This document shows positions 1-8,968 of a stretch of 64,000 bases of DNA, one piece after another; the stretch's first letter is position 1; every line of letters starts with the position of its first letter. The DNA lies in contig JARLHX010000274.1 in assembly GCA_031292035.1 (NCBI GenBank), positions 1-64,000 of the forward strand, in the 5' to 3' direction. Source of the stretch: Negativicutes bacterium. GTDB taxonomy: Bacteria > Bacillota_C > Negativicutes > Sporomusales_B > JARLHX01. The translations under genes and the position numbers were made by a program. The notes beneath the pieces are model-generated. The model ran no database searches and was not told the DNA's origin. It saw only the letters and a list, made by a program, of their open reading frames with translations.

Positions 1-1797
1 AACAAGGTTGTCAAGCCATTCCGGGTGCTCAACATCAGCCGGGATCAGGATATGCGACGCAAAATTTCCTGTCTCGAATATATCGAGGAAATCTACACTG
101 AAGCTACGGATATTCCCGATGTCAATTATAGCGAGCTGGAGATAACAACCGAAGTCAGCAGCATAAGCGTATCTGAAGAAACCTACCGGCAAAAAGACGG
201 CACGATGATTTCCAACCTGAATGTGGCTTGGAGCGTTCCGCGCGACACACTAGTTAGCGGCTATAAAGTTTTGTATAGTAGCGACATTGGGCAAACCTGG
301 AGCGAATGGAGTAGCGGAACGGCATTAAATACTTCTATTATTGGTGTTAGAACCCAAACTAACTATTTAGTCAAGGTTTGTACCATTAGTTATGTTGGCA
401 TTGTATCAAACGGCGTTGTATCCTCCGCGGTATATGTTACAGGTAAAGATGTTCCGCCCTCAGATGTTGCAAGCTTGTCGGCTGCGCTTGATCCTGCAGA
501 TATGACGAAAATCAACCTGTCATGGTCGCCGGTAGATGATGTCGATTTAGCCGGGTACCGAATCAAAACAACTATTAAGACCGGCACAGAGATTGTCGAG
601 AACCTGGCCCAGATTACCACTTATACCTATATCGCAACCAAAGGCGACCCACACACTTTTTCGGTTACGGCTGTCGATAATTCCGGCAATGAGTCGGCGA
701 ACCCGAAATCGGTGGAAATCACGCCGGTAATATATCCGGCCGCACCAAAAGGGTTTACAGCGGTACAAAACGGCGAATACGTTTATCTTTACTGGAACAA
801 GAACAGCGAAACCGACGTCTCCGGCTACGAAATCCGGCAGGGCCCCACTTTTGACAGTGGTTCGCTTGTTCAGACCGGCATAACCGGTACCGATCTGTCA
901 GTCCCGGTTAATTCGGAAACAAAATACAGTTTTCATATCAAGGCCATCAATAACTCCGGCAACTACAGCGAGGATGCGACTGCCACGGTGGCAATCTATG
1001 GATTGCCGCCGAAAAATATGTATTTGACTTTCGATGAACTGGCATTGCAGAGCGGGACTCACTCCGACACCCAGTTTGGCGTATCGGAGTATAACTGCCT
1101 CACTTTGCCGGGCCAGTGCGACGATGACCGTTACGAAGGGTGGCAATGCAACCAGGTTGGCGGAGCCGTGGTTTTAAAACTGCAAGGCCCGCTGGACTAT
1201 ATAGAGGATATCGACTCTTTGCCAAGTTTTGACGATTTGACTGCTACGACGCCGTCGTATGGAGTGTATACTACGACGATAATAGACCTTGGGCAAGTAA
1301 TGAAGGTAAATTTAGCCGTTGATTTTATCTCCACTGCTTTATTGAGCGTTGGAAATTCATCGACATTGCGGTTTTGCTACGGGCAGGACAAGGATCATCT
1401 CGAGGAGTGGAAAGACTTTGCGCCAGTCACGCTGACGACGCAGTGTATTCAATGCCAAGTGATTTTGAGCTCGACTGACCAAGTCCCGATTGAGGTCGGC
1501 ACCTTCACTGTAAACATCGATGTCGACGATATTGAAACGACCGGTAGCACGACTGTTGCAACCGGCGGAAGCGCAATAGCCTATGGCTATACCTTCTTAG
1601 GCGGGCCGGGGCCGGATGGACTGGACGAGCCAAATGGGACGCCGATCTTTACGCCGACAGCGATCGGCGAAGGACTCAGGGCCGAGGTCATTTCCGTCGG
1701 GGTGTCGAGTGCACGTGTCAAGGTGGTAAACGCGATTAACGGCACTGACGTCGGCGGCACTATCACTTATCGAGTAAAAGGATATGGAGGTTTATAA
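1..1797 (+). CDS. Phage tail tip / host-specificity protein (3' part)
   Basis: The reading frame is open to the first base of the window, so this is the C-terminal part of a larger gene; the first GTG at 25 is internal. The opening residues (KPFRVLNISRDQ) resemble the end of the conserved core of lambda gpJ/TipJ-type tail tip proteins. Three fibronectin type III-like repeats follow (roughly residues 45-135, 140-235 and 238-330 counted from the GTG), then a beta-rich C-terminal region. Family members sit at the tail tip and contact the host surface. A tail collar gene follows 3 bases after the stop, consistent with a tail operon. The tail assignment is from family resemblance. Confidence 0.75.
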   Translation, partial: NKVVKPFRVLNISRDQDMRRKISCLEYIEEIYTEATDIPDVNYSELEITTEVSSISVSEETYRQKDGTMISNLNVAWSVPRDTLVSGYKVLYSSDIGQTWSEWSSGTALNTSIIGVRTQTNYLVKVCTISYVGIVSNGVVSSAVYVTGKDVPPSDVASLSAALDPADMTKINLSWSPVDDVDLAGYRIKTTIKTGTEIVENLAQITTYTYIATKGDPHTFSVTAVDNSGNESANPKSVEITPVIYPAAPKGFTAVQNGEYVYLYWNKNSETDVSGYEIRQGPTFDSGSLVQTGITGTDLSVPVNSETKYSFHIKAINNSGNYSEDATATVAIYGLPPKNMYLTFDELALQSGTHSDTQFGVSEYNCLTLPGQCDDDRYEGWQCNQVGGAVVLKLQGPLDYIEDIDSLPSFDDLTATTPSYGVYTTTIIDLGQVMKVNLAVDFISTALLSVGNSSTLRFCYGQDKDHLEEWKDFAPVTLTTQCIQCQVILSSTDQVPIEVGTFTVNIDVDDIETTGSTTVATGGSAIAYGYTFLGGPGPDGLDEPNGTPIFTPTAIGEGLRAEVISVGVSSARVKVVNAINGTDVGGTITYRVKGYGGL

Positions 1798-1800
1798 ATT

Positions 1801-2562
1801 ATGGCAAATACAACGATGCCACTAGATAACGAAGCCATCGCCAATCTGCCGGGTGATATCCGGATGGTAACAAATCTGATTACCAGTCATACCGATCCCA
1901 ATGACCCCCACGCGGTCTCAGTAGCGCATGCGGCCAACGTAATCAGCTACGGTTCCGGAACGGTTCAAACAGCCCTAAAGAGTGTTGAAGCAGACCTACA
2001 AACAGCCGCCGATCATGAGGCCGACAAAAATAATCCGCATGGTGTAACGCCTGGCCAGATCAATGCGGTTGCCCAGGATGACGCTGTGGCGACAATCACG
2101 CCTAATGCGGTTATCAGGCGTGATGCTAGTGGCAAGATCGCCGGTGACATAACCGGTAATGCTGCTACGGCTACTCTAGCAACGAATGTTATAAATGGTA
2201 TCCCGTCCGGGGGCATTATCATGTGGGCTGGTGCAAGCTCCAATATTCCCTCGGGATGGCATATTTGCGATGGCAGCAACGGCACCCCAAACCTGTACGA
2301 CAGGTTTATTATTGGCGCTGGTCATAACTATGCTCCCGGGGCTGTCGGCGGCGAAGCTACACATGTGCTAACTATCCCTGAAATGCCTGTCCACCATCAT
2401 ATGGCATATCAGCCAACGCCATATTCTTCATGGTACAACGGTAGTGGCCCTAGTGAAGGCCAAGGCGACCAAGTCCAAGACCCAACAAGCGATACTGGCG
2501 GTGGAGCAGCCCACAACAATATGCCTCCGTACTATGCGCTTTGCTATATTATGAAAGTGTAA
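1801..2562 (+). CDS. Tail fibre protein with phage tail collar domain
   Basis: 253 residues. The stretch GGIIMWAGASSNIPSGWHIC, followed by DG..GTPNLYDRFIIGAG (about residues 137-180), is the signature of the phage tail collar domain, and the ending with a His-rich turn (MPVHHH) and NNMPPYYALCYIMKV is the usual C-terminus of such short fibres. The N-terminal half has repeated H-x-x-D/N-NPHGVT motifs (DPNDPHAV, DKNNPHGVT), typical of fibre shafts. It presumably forms a receptor-binding fibre, co-transcribed with the tail tip gene. The frame stays open for 30 codons after the stop (2563-2652), perhaps a decayed extension. Confidence 0.85.
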   Translation: MANTTMPLDNEAIANLPGDIRMVTNLITSHTDPNDPHAVSVAHAANVISYGSGTVQTALKSVEADLQTAADHEADKNNPHGVTPGQINAVAQDDAVATITPNAVIRRDASGKIAGDITGNAATATLATNVINGIPSGGIIMWAGASSNIPSGWHICDGSNGTPNLYDRFIIGAGHNYAPGAVGGEATHVLTIPEMPVHHHMAYQPTPYSSWYNGSGPSEGQGDQVQDPTSDTGGGAAHNNMPPYYALCYIMKV

Positions 2563-2689
2563 GAGTGTTGTAATATTTGCCTATTTGCCTCGCCGTTCTT
2601 TGACCAGCCACATTATAACGTCAAACTGGAAGAATGGGCGGACCAGCCGTGGTAGAGGCAAACAAGCGTAAGCGTATTGAGGCGGTGGC

Positions 2690-2869
2690 ATGATCCTGAT
2701 CGAAAAGATAAAGGCCTACATGCGCCAAACGCCTACCTTGCTCACCGTGGAGCAGATAGCCCAGGTTGTCTTAAGCAAGCACATCCATGCGACCAAGGGA
2801 AAAACAATGCTTCCATATTACCGACAGTTGGAAGAGAAGGCAAAAAGAGAAATTTATCAACGCTGCTGA
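2690..2869 (+). CDS. Small hypothetical protein, 59 aa
   Basis: ATG at 2690 follows GAGGCGGTGG. The predicted peptide starts MILIEKIKAYMRQTP and ends YRQLEEKAKREIYQRC; it is charged and probably helical. Its ATG overlaps the TGA of a very short upstream frame (2634-2693), which could indicate translational coupling. The coding-like composition of this frame contrasts with the overlapping longer frame at 2677-2880, which has a Pro/Gly/His-rich composition and looks spurious. Its position between two tail fibre genes suggests a phage accessory or tail assembly role, but no family is recognised. Confidence 0.5.
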   Translation: MILIEKIKAYMRQTPTLLTVEQIAQVVLSKHIHATKGKTMLPYYRQLEEKAKREIYQRC

Positions 2870-2899
2870 TTCGTCCGTGAGGCGCGATTAGCAGCTACT

Positions 2900-2923
2900 A
2901 AGAGCTAACAGCTCTATTTTTTT
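2900..2923 (+). terminator. Intrinsic terminator-like hairpin before the tail-Hint cassette
   Basis: AGAGCT-AAC-AGCTCT followed by seven T after one A. It sits just upstream of the ribosome binding site AAGGAGG (2925-2931) of the next gene and would separate the conserved tail genes from the AT-rich cassette. Confidence 0.55.
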
Positions 2924-2938
2924 CAAGGAGGTCTATTT

Positions 2939-3496
2939 ATGAGCCAGTCAAACCTTTCCATTGCCAATAGTGATGGCAGAATATTCCGGTTGAATGTCAG
3001 CGCCGCTTTACAAGCCCTGGGATCTATGTTTTACGGACCGAATGATCCGGCGACTCTTGGCTATACCGTGGCCGGGGCGTTTTGGGCGGACTCCGGCAAT
3101 CACCTTTTCAAACAACGCAATACGGACAATACGGCGTGGATAAAAAAAGGCAACCTGCTTAGTGACGGAACCATTCAGATTGCCGCCGATGTGATTGGCT
3201 TTACGCCGGCCGGCAATCTTTCCAGTACCAATGTGCAGTCTGCCCTAGCCGAGCTTGCCAATAAATTCAACTCCGGCAATGCCTTTCCTACCACGAATTT
3301 GGTGCAAGGTATGCTTTTTTTCAGGACAGACCTTAATCAATTATTCGAGCTAAAGGATTTGATACCGTCCTGGGTCCTGGTCTTTGACCTTAATAAGACG
3401 ACAACAAGCAAAGAATATGTCGACGCGCAAATCGCTACAGTTACTGCCTACAACATTCCGACCTCCGATGGTGGTGGGAATATTTGGATAGGGTAA
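2939..3496 (+). CDS. Putative phage tail fibre-associated protein
   Basis: 185 residues with an ideal AAGGAGG ribosome binding site 7 bases before ATG. The sequence contains short repeated features of phage fibre shafts, such as FTPAGNLSSTNVQSALAELANKF, a motif family common in tail fibres (SSTNVQxAIxEL). Its stop overlaps the open frame of the following Cys-rich tail protein, so the two are probably translated together. It could be a fibre base or adapter for the larger protein. The tail role is inferred from these motifs and from position. Confidence 0.6.
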   Translation: MSQSNLSIANSDGRIFRLNVSAALQALGSMFYGPNDPATLGYTVAGAFWADSGNHLFKQRNTDNTAWIKKGNLLSDGTIQIAADVIGFTPAGNLSSTNVQSALAELANKFNSGNAFPTTNLVQGMLFFRTDLNQLFELKDLIPSWVLVFDLNKTTTSKEYVDAQIATVTAYNIPTSDGGGNIWIG

Positions 3497-3507
3497 GGGG
3501 GAGCCAA

Positions 3508-5946
3508 ATGGGTAAAATCACTAAACAACTCCATTATAGAAAATCCGGGTCGGCAAATGCGATTAACCTGTATGGAGCTAGCGCGGATGTAGGCGGCAAC
3601 AGAATATCAGTAAGAGATGCCGGAAATACGGCTTACGCGCCGCTCGGGTTACCAGGTGATATAGGCTCAACTAATCTTCATATTCGGAAATATCCGACAG
3701 CTCCTGTTAACGCTACCTGGGCATCAGCTACTGCCGGGATTTTAACCACGGTTGCCGGCAGTATTTCTAAAACAGGGGGAGCAGCCAATACTTGGGATAA
3801 CGTTGCTGTTTCGAATGAGACTATAGGCGCCAATCAATATGTCTCTGCAGTTGCCGGAACAGGATATGCAATGATTGGTTTGGGGCCAGTTAGCCCGACA
3901 GTTGGCTATACTGGTATCAACTTTGCTGCATATAATCAGAATGGTAATCTACAAGTATATGAATCTGGTGTCAATAAAGGCAGTTTTGGTGCTGTAGTAG
4001 CTACAGACGTTTTGACCGTTGCTTTCGAAGGAAAATATGTTAATTATTATAAGAATGGAGCCAAATTCTACACAAGCGCTTCAACACCAAGCGGGATTTA
4101 CCGAGCCAACATAGCCATATATACATCTTCGATGGCTATTACAAGTATCAAAGCTGGCGGAGACTGGGTAGCTTTATCGTCTGTCCAAGACCCGACTATG
4201 CTCAGCAACGGTGGCGTAACCAACAGCGGCTGTACAGTCAATCCGCCGACACCCATAAGTACACTCGGCAGTCAGCCAATTACACCAACCCTTCTACGAA
4301 ATGTAACATATTCTGGAAACCTTTGCGTTAAAGTAGCTGGTACTAATGGAGGGTGGGACGGAGGATTCTCTTCTGTAGATACATTCCCTCCTGGATCAGA
4401 AGTCGCAGTGACGGTAGAAACTCCCAACATGAATTGGATGATTGGATTTAGCTATACTGATCCCGACGCTAACTACACCTCTATCAGATGGGCATTTTAT
4501 GTCGCTGGTGGATATCTACAGGTATATGAAATGGGTGCGTGTACTTATGCTGACCCAACAAATAACCAGTTAATGACGTGTGGAATAGGCGATATTTTAA
4601 GAGTACGGTATGATGTCAACGGCATGATCTCGTTCATTAAGAACGCAACCGTTTTATATACTAGCGCAAATCTTGCATCTGGGAACTTAATCTTTGATTG
4701 TACTGTAGATCAATACTGCACCCCCTTCGGTTATGTCACCAAAACAGTGTACCCGGGAGGTTCTTTCTACGGTTGGGGAAACAATGTTGCAGTTGGATAC
4801 TATGGTGTAGTAAACTTCGTAGAACCTACCAATGCTTCAATCAATAACCAGTATACAATTAACCTGAGGAAAACCATCTCCCTGTCTGATGTGGATCATT
4901 TTCAGCTATTCTATGGAGATACTACAGCATGTAGCTCTGCAGGACCAACTTGTGCTCCTTCCGGAACGACCATCACGGTCATGCTGAATTCAATCACCGC
5001 CAAGTATTTCTATGTGGCAGCGATCAATTCAACCGGTACGAAACTGTACACTACACCGGTATACGGGCCTGTCAATCCAGCGTATACTTCCGTGGCTTCA
5101 CAACTTGCCAGTGTGCAAATCTTTGCTGCTAACTCGGCGGGCACAATCCAGTCTACTGTATATTCCGGGGCACCTACCATCACCAACGGAACATGGTATA
5201 TCGGTGGTACAGGGACATTACCCAATCGTTATTATTATGTGAGAAGCACTTACAATAATGCCCCTTCCGGAGATCCTGGTTATCTTCAAAGTGCGTTGGC
5301 CTGTGCCGACACCTGTTCCTGCAACTGCAACTATTGCACCTGCAACTGCAACTATTGCACCTGCAATTGTAACTATTGCACCTGCAATTGTGACTATGCT
5401 CCATGCAACTGTGGCGGGTGTGGATGCTTTAGAGCAGGAACAAAAATTCTTATGGCTGACGGAACAAAGAAAAATATCGAAGACGTTGTTGTCGGTGAAC
5501 TAGTAATCGGCATGGACGGCAAACCATCTAAAGTGTTCAATGTTAAAGTTGTTCCTCTTGAAGAACAAGTTTGGATGACAATGGAAGATGGTAGCATTTA
5601 TAGCACTGGCGCACATTTCTACTGGGGCAGACTATCAGACAAAGAAGGTTGGGGATGCAGCGCATCCGAAGAGCACGATGAAAAAATTCGTGCAGGTCTT
5701 AAACCGAATCTTAAAGAAGGTTACCTCGACTTCGAAGATGCCGAAGTAGAATATGCTACGATAGACGGCTGGAAAAGGAATCGGTCAATTATTATTTCAG
5801 GTGATCCAGAAGAAATGATCTATCAACTTGAAGTTGAAGGGAGCCATTCTTACATTGCCAATGGTTATGTCGTCGGCGGCAAAGTAACAGACGAAGATTT
5901 TGATTATCAAACTATTCAATGGGAAGGCTTAAAATTGAATGCTTAA
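3508..5946 (+). CDS. Tail-like protein with Cys-rich heptad repeats and C-terminal Hint domain
   Basis: 812 residues from ATG 3508, chosen because GGGGGAG lies just before it; an open frame extends upstream to 3484. The N-terminal ~450 residues hold two similar beta-sandwich segments (SPRY/LamG-like; both contain NGNLQVYESG/GGYLQVYEMG). A beta-rich linker follows. Residues 599-640 contain 17 cysteines, including three CNCNYCT heptads and a degenerate CNCDYAP. At Cys640 a Hint domain begins (CFRAGTKILMADG) with a block-B TGAH (Thr700, His703) and a block-F-like GSHSYIANGYVVGG (from residue 778). There is no terminal His-Asn, so only hedgehog-type N-terminal acyl shift is expected. The following transporter gene overlaps by 8 bases, and five radical SAM genes lie downstream. 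Function unknown; I infer that the Cys tract is modified and released or attached through the Hint thioester. Confidence 0.8.
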   Translation: MGKITKQLHYRKSGSANAINLYGASADVGGNRISVRDAGNTAYAPLGLPGDIGSTNLHIRKYPTAPVNATWASATAGILTTVAGSISKTGGAANTWDNVAVSNETIGANQYVSAVAGTGYAMIGLGPVSPTVGYTGINFAAYNQNGNLQVYESGVNKGSFGAVVATDVLTVAFEGKYVNYYKNGAKFYTSASTPSGIYRANIAIYTSSMAITSIKAGGDWVALSSVQDPTMLSNGGVTNSGCTVNPPTPISTLGSQPITPTLLRNVTYSGNLCVKVAGTNGGWDGGFSSVDTFPPGSEVAVTVETPNMNWMIGFSYTDPDANYTSIRWAFYVAGGYLQVYEMGACTYADPTNNQLMTCGIGDILRVRYDVNGMISFIKNATVLYTSANLASGNLIFDCTVDQYCTPFGYVTKTVYPGGSFYGWGNNVAVGYYGVVNFVEPTNASINNQYTINLRKTISLSDVDHFQLFYGDTTACSSAGPTCAPSGTTITVMLNSITAKYFYVAAINSTGTKLYTTPVYGPVNPAYTSVASQLASVQIFAANSAGTIQSTVYSGAPTITNGTWYIGGTGTLPNRYYYVRSTYNNAPSGDPGYLQSALACADTCSCNCNYCTCNCNYCTCNCNYCTCNCDYAPCNCGGCGCFRAGTKILMADGTKKNIEDVVVGELVIGMDGKPSKVFNVKVVPLEEQVWMTMEDGSIYSTGAHFYWGRLSDKEGWGCSASEEHDEKIRAGLKPNLKEGYLDFEDAEVEYATIDGWKRNRSIIISGDPEEMIYQLEVEGSHSYIANGYVVGGKVTDEDFDYQTIQWEGLKLNA
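5320..5403 (+). repeat. Coding tandem repeat, four 21-bp units (CNCNYCT)
   Basis: Four in-frame 21-bp units at 5320, 5341, 5362 and 5383 encode CNCNYCT three times and then CNCDYAP. The copies differ at wobble positions (TGC/TGT, AAC/AAT), so selection on the peptide rather than a very recent duplication is plausible. Confidence 0.9.
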
Positions 5947-7195
5947 AAAAGTAATCGTTTCCAGTATGATCGGTTCTATAGTTGAAAGATATGATCTATC
6001 TTTATACGTCGCTATGGCAGGGATAGTGTTTAACAAACACTATTTTCCTGCCAATGACGCAACTTTGGCACTTATAATGGCATTTATGACAGTAGCTATA
6101 GGACATATAGCTAGACCGTTTGGTGGGTTACTATTTGGTCATTTTGGAGATAAAATTGGCCGGAAAACAATGCTGCTCTTTTCGCTCATACTTACAGGAG
6201 GGGCAACCGTCGCTATAGGACTTTTGCCGGTATACGACAGCATTGGGATAATTGCTCCAATACTGCTATGTATGTTTAGATTTTTACAAGGATTTGGACT
6301 AGGCGGCGAATGGGGCGGAGCAGCTTTAATGGTATTTGAGCATGCTCCAGAACATAAAGGACTTTATGGAAGTATCCTTCAAACGTCACTACCAATTGGC
6401 TTATGTCTGGCGTCAGGAGTGATAACCATAATAATAGGATTAACCTCACAAGAAGCCTTCGTGGCCTGGGGATGGAGGATTAGCTTTTTATTAAGTGCTG
6501 TGCTGGTTTTCATTGGTATTTGGATTCGGCTTAGCATTAAAGAAACTCCAGCTTTCGAAAAAATCCGCAAATCTCAGAAAACAGTAAAAACGCCAGTTAT
6601 AGAGTTGATTGAAAATAATATAAAACAAGTCATACTCGGTATAATGGCTCGTCAAATTGAAGGAGTAATGTATTCCATTTTTGGCATCTGGATTATTAGT
6701 TTTCTAGCGAAAAATCTGGCTGTTTCGCTCAACGATACTCTAATCGGAATTACAATTTGCGCTCTAACAATGTGTGCTTGTCAGCCTTTCTTTGGATGGT
6801 TATCTGATAAGATAGGCAGAAAACAAGTATATATGTGGGGCAGCCTTGCATGTGGTATTCTAACTTGCATTTCGTTGCTTTTCATACAATCAAACCCAAC
6901 AAATATTGTATTGCTATGGATTGCAATGGCAATTCCTTTTGGAGTCGCTTATTCAGCGATATTTGGTATAGAATCCACACTATTATGTGAGATGTATCCT
7001 ACTAAAGTTAGGTTTACCGGAATATCAATCGTTTATCATTTTTCAACCTATTTTTGTTCGGCGCCTACACCAATAATTGCAGTATTGCTGTATTCGCAAT
7101 TCAACAGTCTTTTACCTGTAGGTCTTTTCGTCCTACTTTGCGGCTTTATTAGTGCATTAGCGATTAAACTCATGAAAAATGAACAGGAGGAATGA
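5939..7195 (+). CDS. MFS transporter, metabolite:H+ symporter-like
   Basis: 418 residues with about 12 hydrophobic segments. Motifs of the metabolite:H+ symporter (ProP/ShiA-type) branch of the major facilitator superfamily are visible: GSIVERYDLSLY at the start (family norm is GxxxEWYDFxxY), RPFGGLLFGHFGDKIGRK for the loop 2-3 motif, and FLQGFGLGGEWGGA. It starts inside the end of the Cys-rich Hint gene (8-base overlap), so the two are probably translationally coupled, although this family normally carries small organic solutes. The substrate is unknown. It could move a precursor or a released product of the modification system, or be an unrelated passenger. Confidence 0.85.
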   Translation: MLKKVIVSSMIGSIVERYDLSLYVAMAGIVFNKHYFPANDATLALIMAFMTVAIGHIARPFGGLLFGHFGDKIGRKTMLLFSLILTGGATVAIGLLPVYDSIGIIAPILLCMFRFLQGFGLGGEWGGAALMVFEHAPEHKGLYGSILQTSLPIGLCLASGVITIIIGLTSQEAFVAWGWRISFLLSAVLVFIGIWIRLSIKETPAFEKIRKSQKTVKTPVIELIENNIKQVILGIMARQIEGVMYSIFGIWIISFLAKNLAVSLNDTLIGITICALTMCACQPFFGWLSDKIGRKQVYMWGSLACGILTCISLLFIQSNPTNIVLLWIAMAIPFGVAYSAIFGIESTLLCEMYPTKVRFTGISIVYHFSTYFCSAPTPIIAVLLYSQFNSLLPVGLFVLLCGFISALAIKLMKNEQEE

Positions 7196-7386
7196 TGCCA
7201 ATGACTGGTACAGTACAACTAATTATGCCAACCTATTGTATTGTAACAGGTGATAACAACCAACAATATTGGTGTTATCTACAACCTGATACAGAAGAAT
7301 TCGTTACGGGAGAAGCCGTTTCTTTTGATGTAGTGGCCAATGCCAGGTTTTCACAAGGCATCAACCTAAAGAAAGCGGGTGAATAA
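7192..7386 (+). CDS. Small OB-fold / cold-shock-like protein, 64 aa
   Basis: ATG at 7192 (ATGATG) overlaps the transporter stop by 4 bases and has AGGAGG just before it; the second ATG at 7195 or the one at 7201 could be used instead. The pattern GTVQLIMPTYCIVTGDNNQQYWCYL...FVTGEAVSFDVVANARFSQGINLKK follows the beta-strand layout of a cold-shock domain (GTVKWFN...GFI..D....V.FH...L..G..V.F.V.......A.NV), but the RNA-binding aromatic motif (KGFGFI, VFVH) is not conserved. It may be an RNA- or peptide-binding accessory protein. The fold assignment is inference only. Confidence 0.6.
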   Translation: MMPMTGTVQLIMPTYCIVTGDNNQQYWCYLQPDTEEFVTGEAVSFDVVANARFSQGINLKKAGE

Positions 7387-7387
7387 A

Positions 7388-8950
7388 ATGAGCATAGGCA
7401 TACCAGTACAACTGCCAAATGATCTTGTGGCAACTCAAGAAACAATTCGTCAGACATTATATCAAAAACGACTTGCTGGAGACGATACAAAGATATATAA
7501 CGATGACTTTATGAACAATACCCTTCTTCCTCAGGTTAATGCATTGGAGTCGTTTTTGCGGCAAACTTGCCTTACAGATGGTAACTATATAGTGGACCCC
7601 ACAGGTGTCTTTCCCGGTATGAGCTGTACAGGGCAGTATATTTCATGGCTATTGATGAATGTAAAACTGTTCATGTACTGGACTATTGGACAAGATGCTT
7701 ATACTTCGTGGGGAGAAAAATTAGTTCAGATTATTACCGATTTTCAACAGTACGTTGAAGATATGGCATCAAAAGACGGTATGTGTGCCGTATTAGTAAT
7801 TGATGCATCGAAGACCCTTGCATTTACAGGCAATGAAGAAGAGTCATGGGAGAAACTGAACAGTGCTGCCACACTTCTTAGGGGAATTGACCCCTCCACT
7901 CTGAATTGGGTTTCGTATTCATATGTTTTAACTGACATGGGAGCGCAAATACCTAATGCAGTAAATAAAGCCTCGATATACTTCTGGAAAGCATTGATAG
8001 ACTATGCGTTTATTCGGTATGACGACGATAAATTAACTTCGGCCGGTATTGATCGCATTGTTTTGTTCTCTAGTTGGATCGATACGTTTTTCGAAGCAAA
8101 AGAAACCGGTATTAACCCACGTTTTGCTGCGTATATCCCCTGTATATATCCTGCACAATGGAGTGCGTTTAACAGAGTTATAGGGGATATTTGGGACAGC
8201 ACTACGATGTCTTCAGAACAAAAGATTCTTTCGCTTACAAAGTTTTCTGTTGTGAAAGATTATATTGACACATTTCATCTTCACCAGGGCAATGTAACGG
8301 CAGATAATAAATACGACACTGGCAATGGGGTAAGCCCAACAAATTCTCCCACGACAATCCCATTTACAGGAATTGAAAGTTGGTTGTCAGGGGAATTTGT
8401 CAATCTTATATCATCTCCTAAAGGAGCTAGTATAACAACTGATATGTTATCTGCTATGAAAAATGTTGACGGGGTGTTTGAAAAATTCTGTGATTTATTA
8501 CAGAATTTTTTTACTGCAACCGAAAACGCAGTAACGATCATTGGAGATAATTTCCCAGTATTTTATCAAAACATACTTCAGTTGGAAGACGACACATTGA
8601 CCAGCATGGTTGCTGATAGCATAGCAAAGGTTAGATTGTATGCTTTGGCGACTGAATTATCAAACACAATATCAGATATTAATCAGCGTAAAGAATACTC
8701 CCCAATAATAAACGAAATGGAAGCTAAATATATTCTCACTACAAATCTTCCAGCAGAAAACAATAAAACAATCAATATCGTATTTGACCGTAAAGAAGGA
8801 TTTGATCTTCTGACATTGACTGATTTGGGCGGAAAAAGTACTGAGTTGCCAGTAACGATCGACAATTATTTTGCCCAGATGCAGCCTTCAGTCAGCGGAA
8901 GCACAATTGCATCAATAGGATTAGACACCGTATTTATTACTGTCAAATAA
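7388..8950 (+). CDS. Unrecognised 520-residue protein of the radical SAM cassette
   Basis: ATG at 7388 is chosen; the frame also permits GTG at 7379 overlapping the previous stop. The protein is largely helical by composition, has only four cysteines, no signal peptide and no obvious membrane segment, and ends in a beta-rich segment (TINIVFDRKEGFDLLTLTDLGGK). I recognise no family. Its place between the transporter and the first radical SAM gene, with only 18 bases to the latter, suggests a dedicated role in the system, such as a scaffold, immunity or recognition protein, or a structural virion component. Confidence 0.6.
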   Translation: MSIGIPVQLPNDLVATQETIRQTLYQKRLAGDDTKIYNDDFMNNTLLPQVNALESFLRQTCLTDGNYIVDPTGVFPGMSCTGQYISWLLMNVKLFMYWTIGQDAYTSWGEKLVQIITDFQQYVEDMASKDGMCAVLVIDASKTLAFTGNEEESWEKLNSAATLLRGIDPSTLNWVSYSYVLTDMGAQIPNAVNKASIYFWKALIDYAFIRYDDDKLTSAGIDRIVLFSSWIDTFFEAKETGINPRFAAYIPCIYPAQWSAFNRVIGDIWDSTTMSSEQKILSLTKFSVVKDYIDTFHLHQGNVTADNKYDTGNGVSPTNSPTTIPFTGIESWLSGEFVNLISSPKGASITTDMLSAMKNVDGVFEKFCDLLQNFFTATENAVTIIGDNFPVFYQNILQLEDDTLTSMVADSIAKVRLYALATELSNTISDINQRKEYSPIINEMEAKYILTTNLPAENNKTINIVFDRKEGFDLLTLTDLGGKSTELPVTIDNYFAQMQPSVSGSTIASIGLDTVFITVK

Positions 8951-8968
8951 GGAGAAGAGGGAACCTGT

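Noticed and set aside
2677..2880. 67-residue frame (MRRWHDPDRKDK...)
   Set aside because: Composition is unlike protein, and an overlapping frame at 2690-2869 has better composition and start context.
5302..5430. Tandem repeats that could suggest a CRISPR or other repeat array
   Set aside because: Units are exactly 21 bp, in frame and encode CNCNYCT; there are no spacers.
5180..5503. Several frames on both strands across the Cys repeats, including a Cys/Asn-rich - strand one
   Set aside because: They arise from the periodic 21-bp coding repeat of the tail-Hint gene; none has a ribosome binding site.
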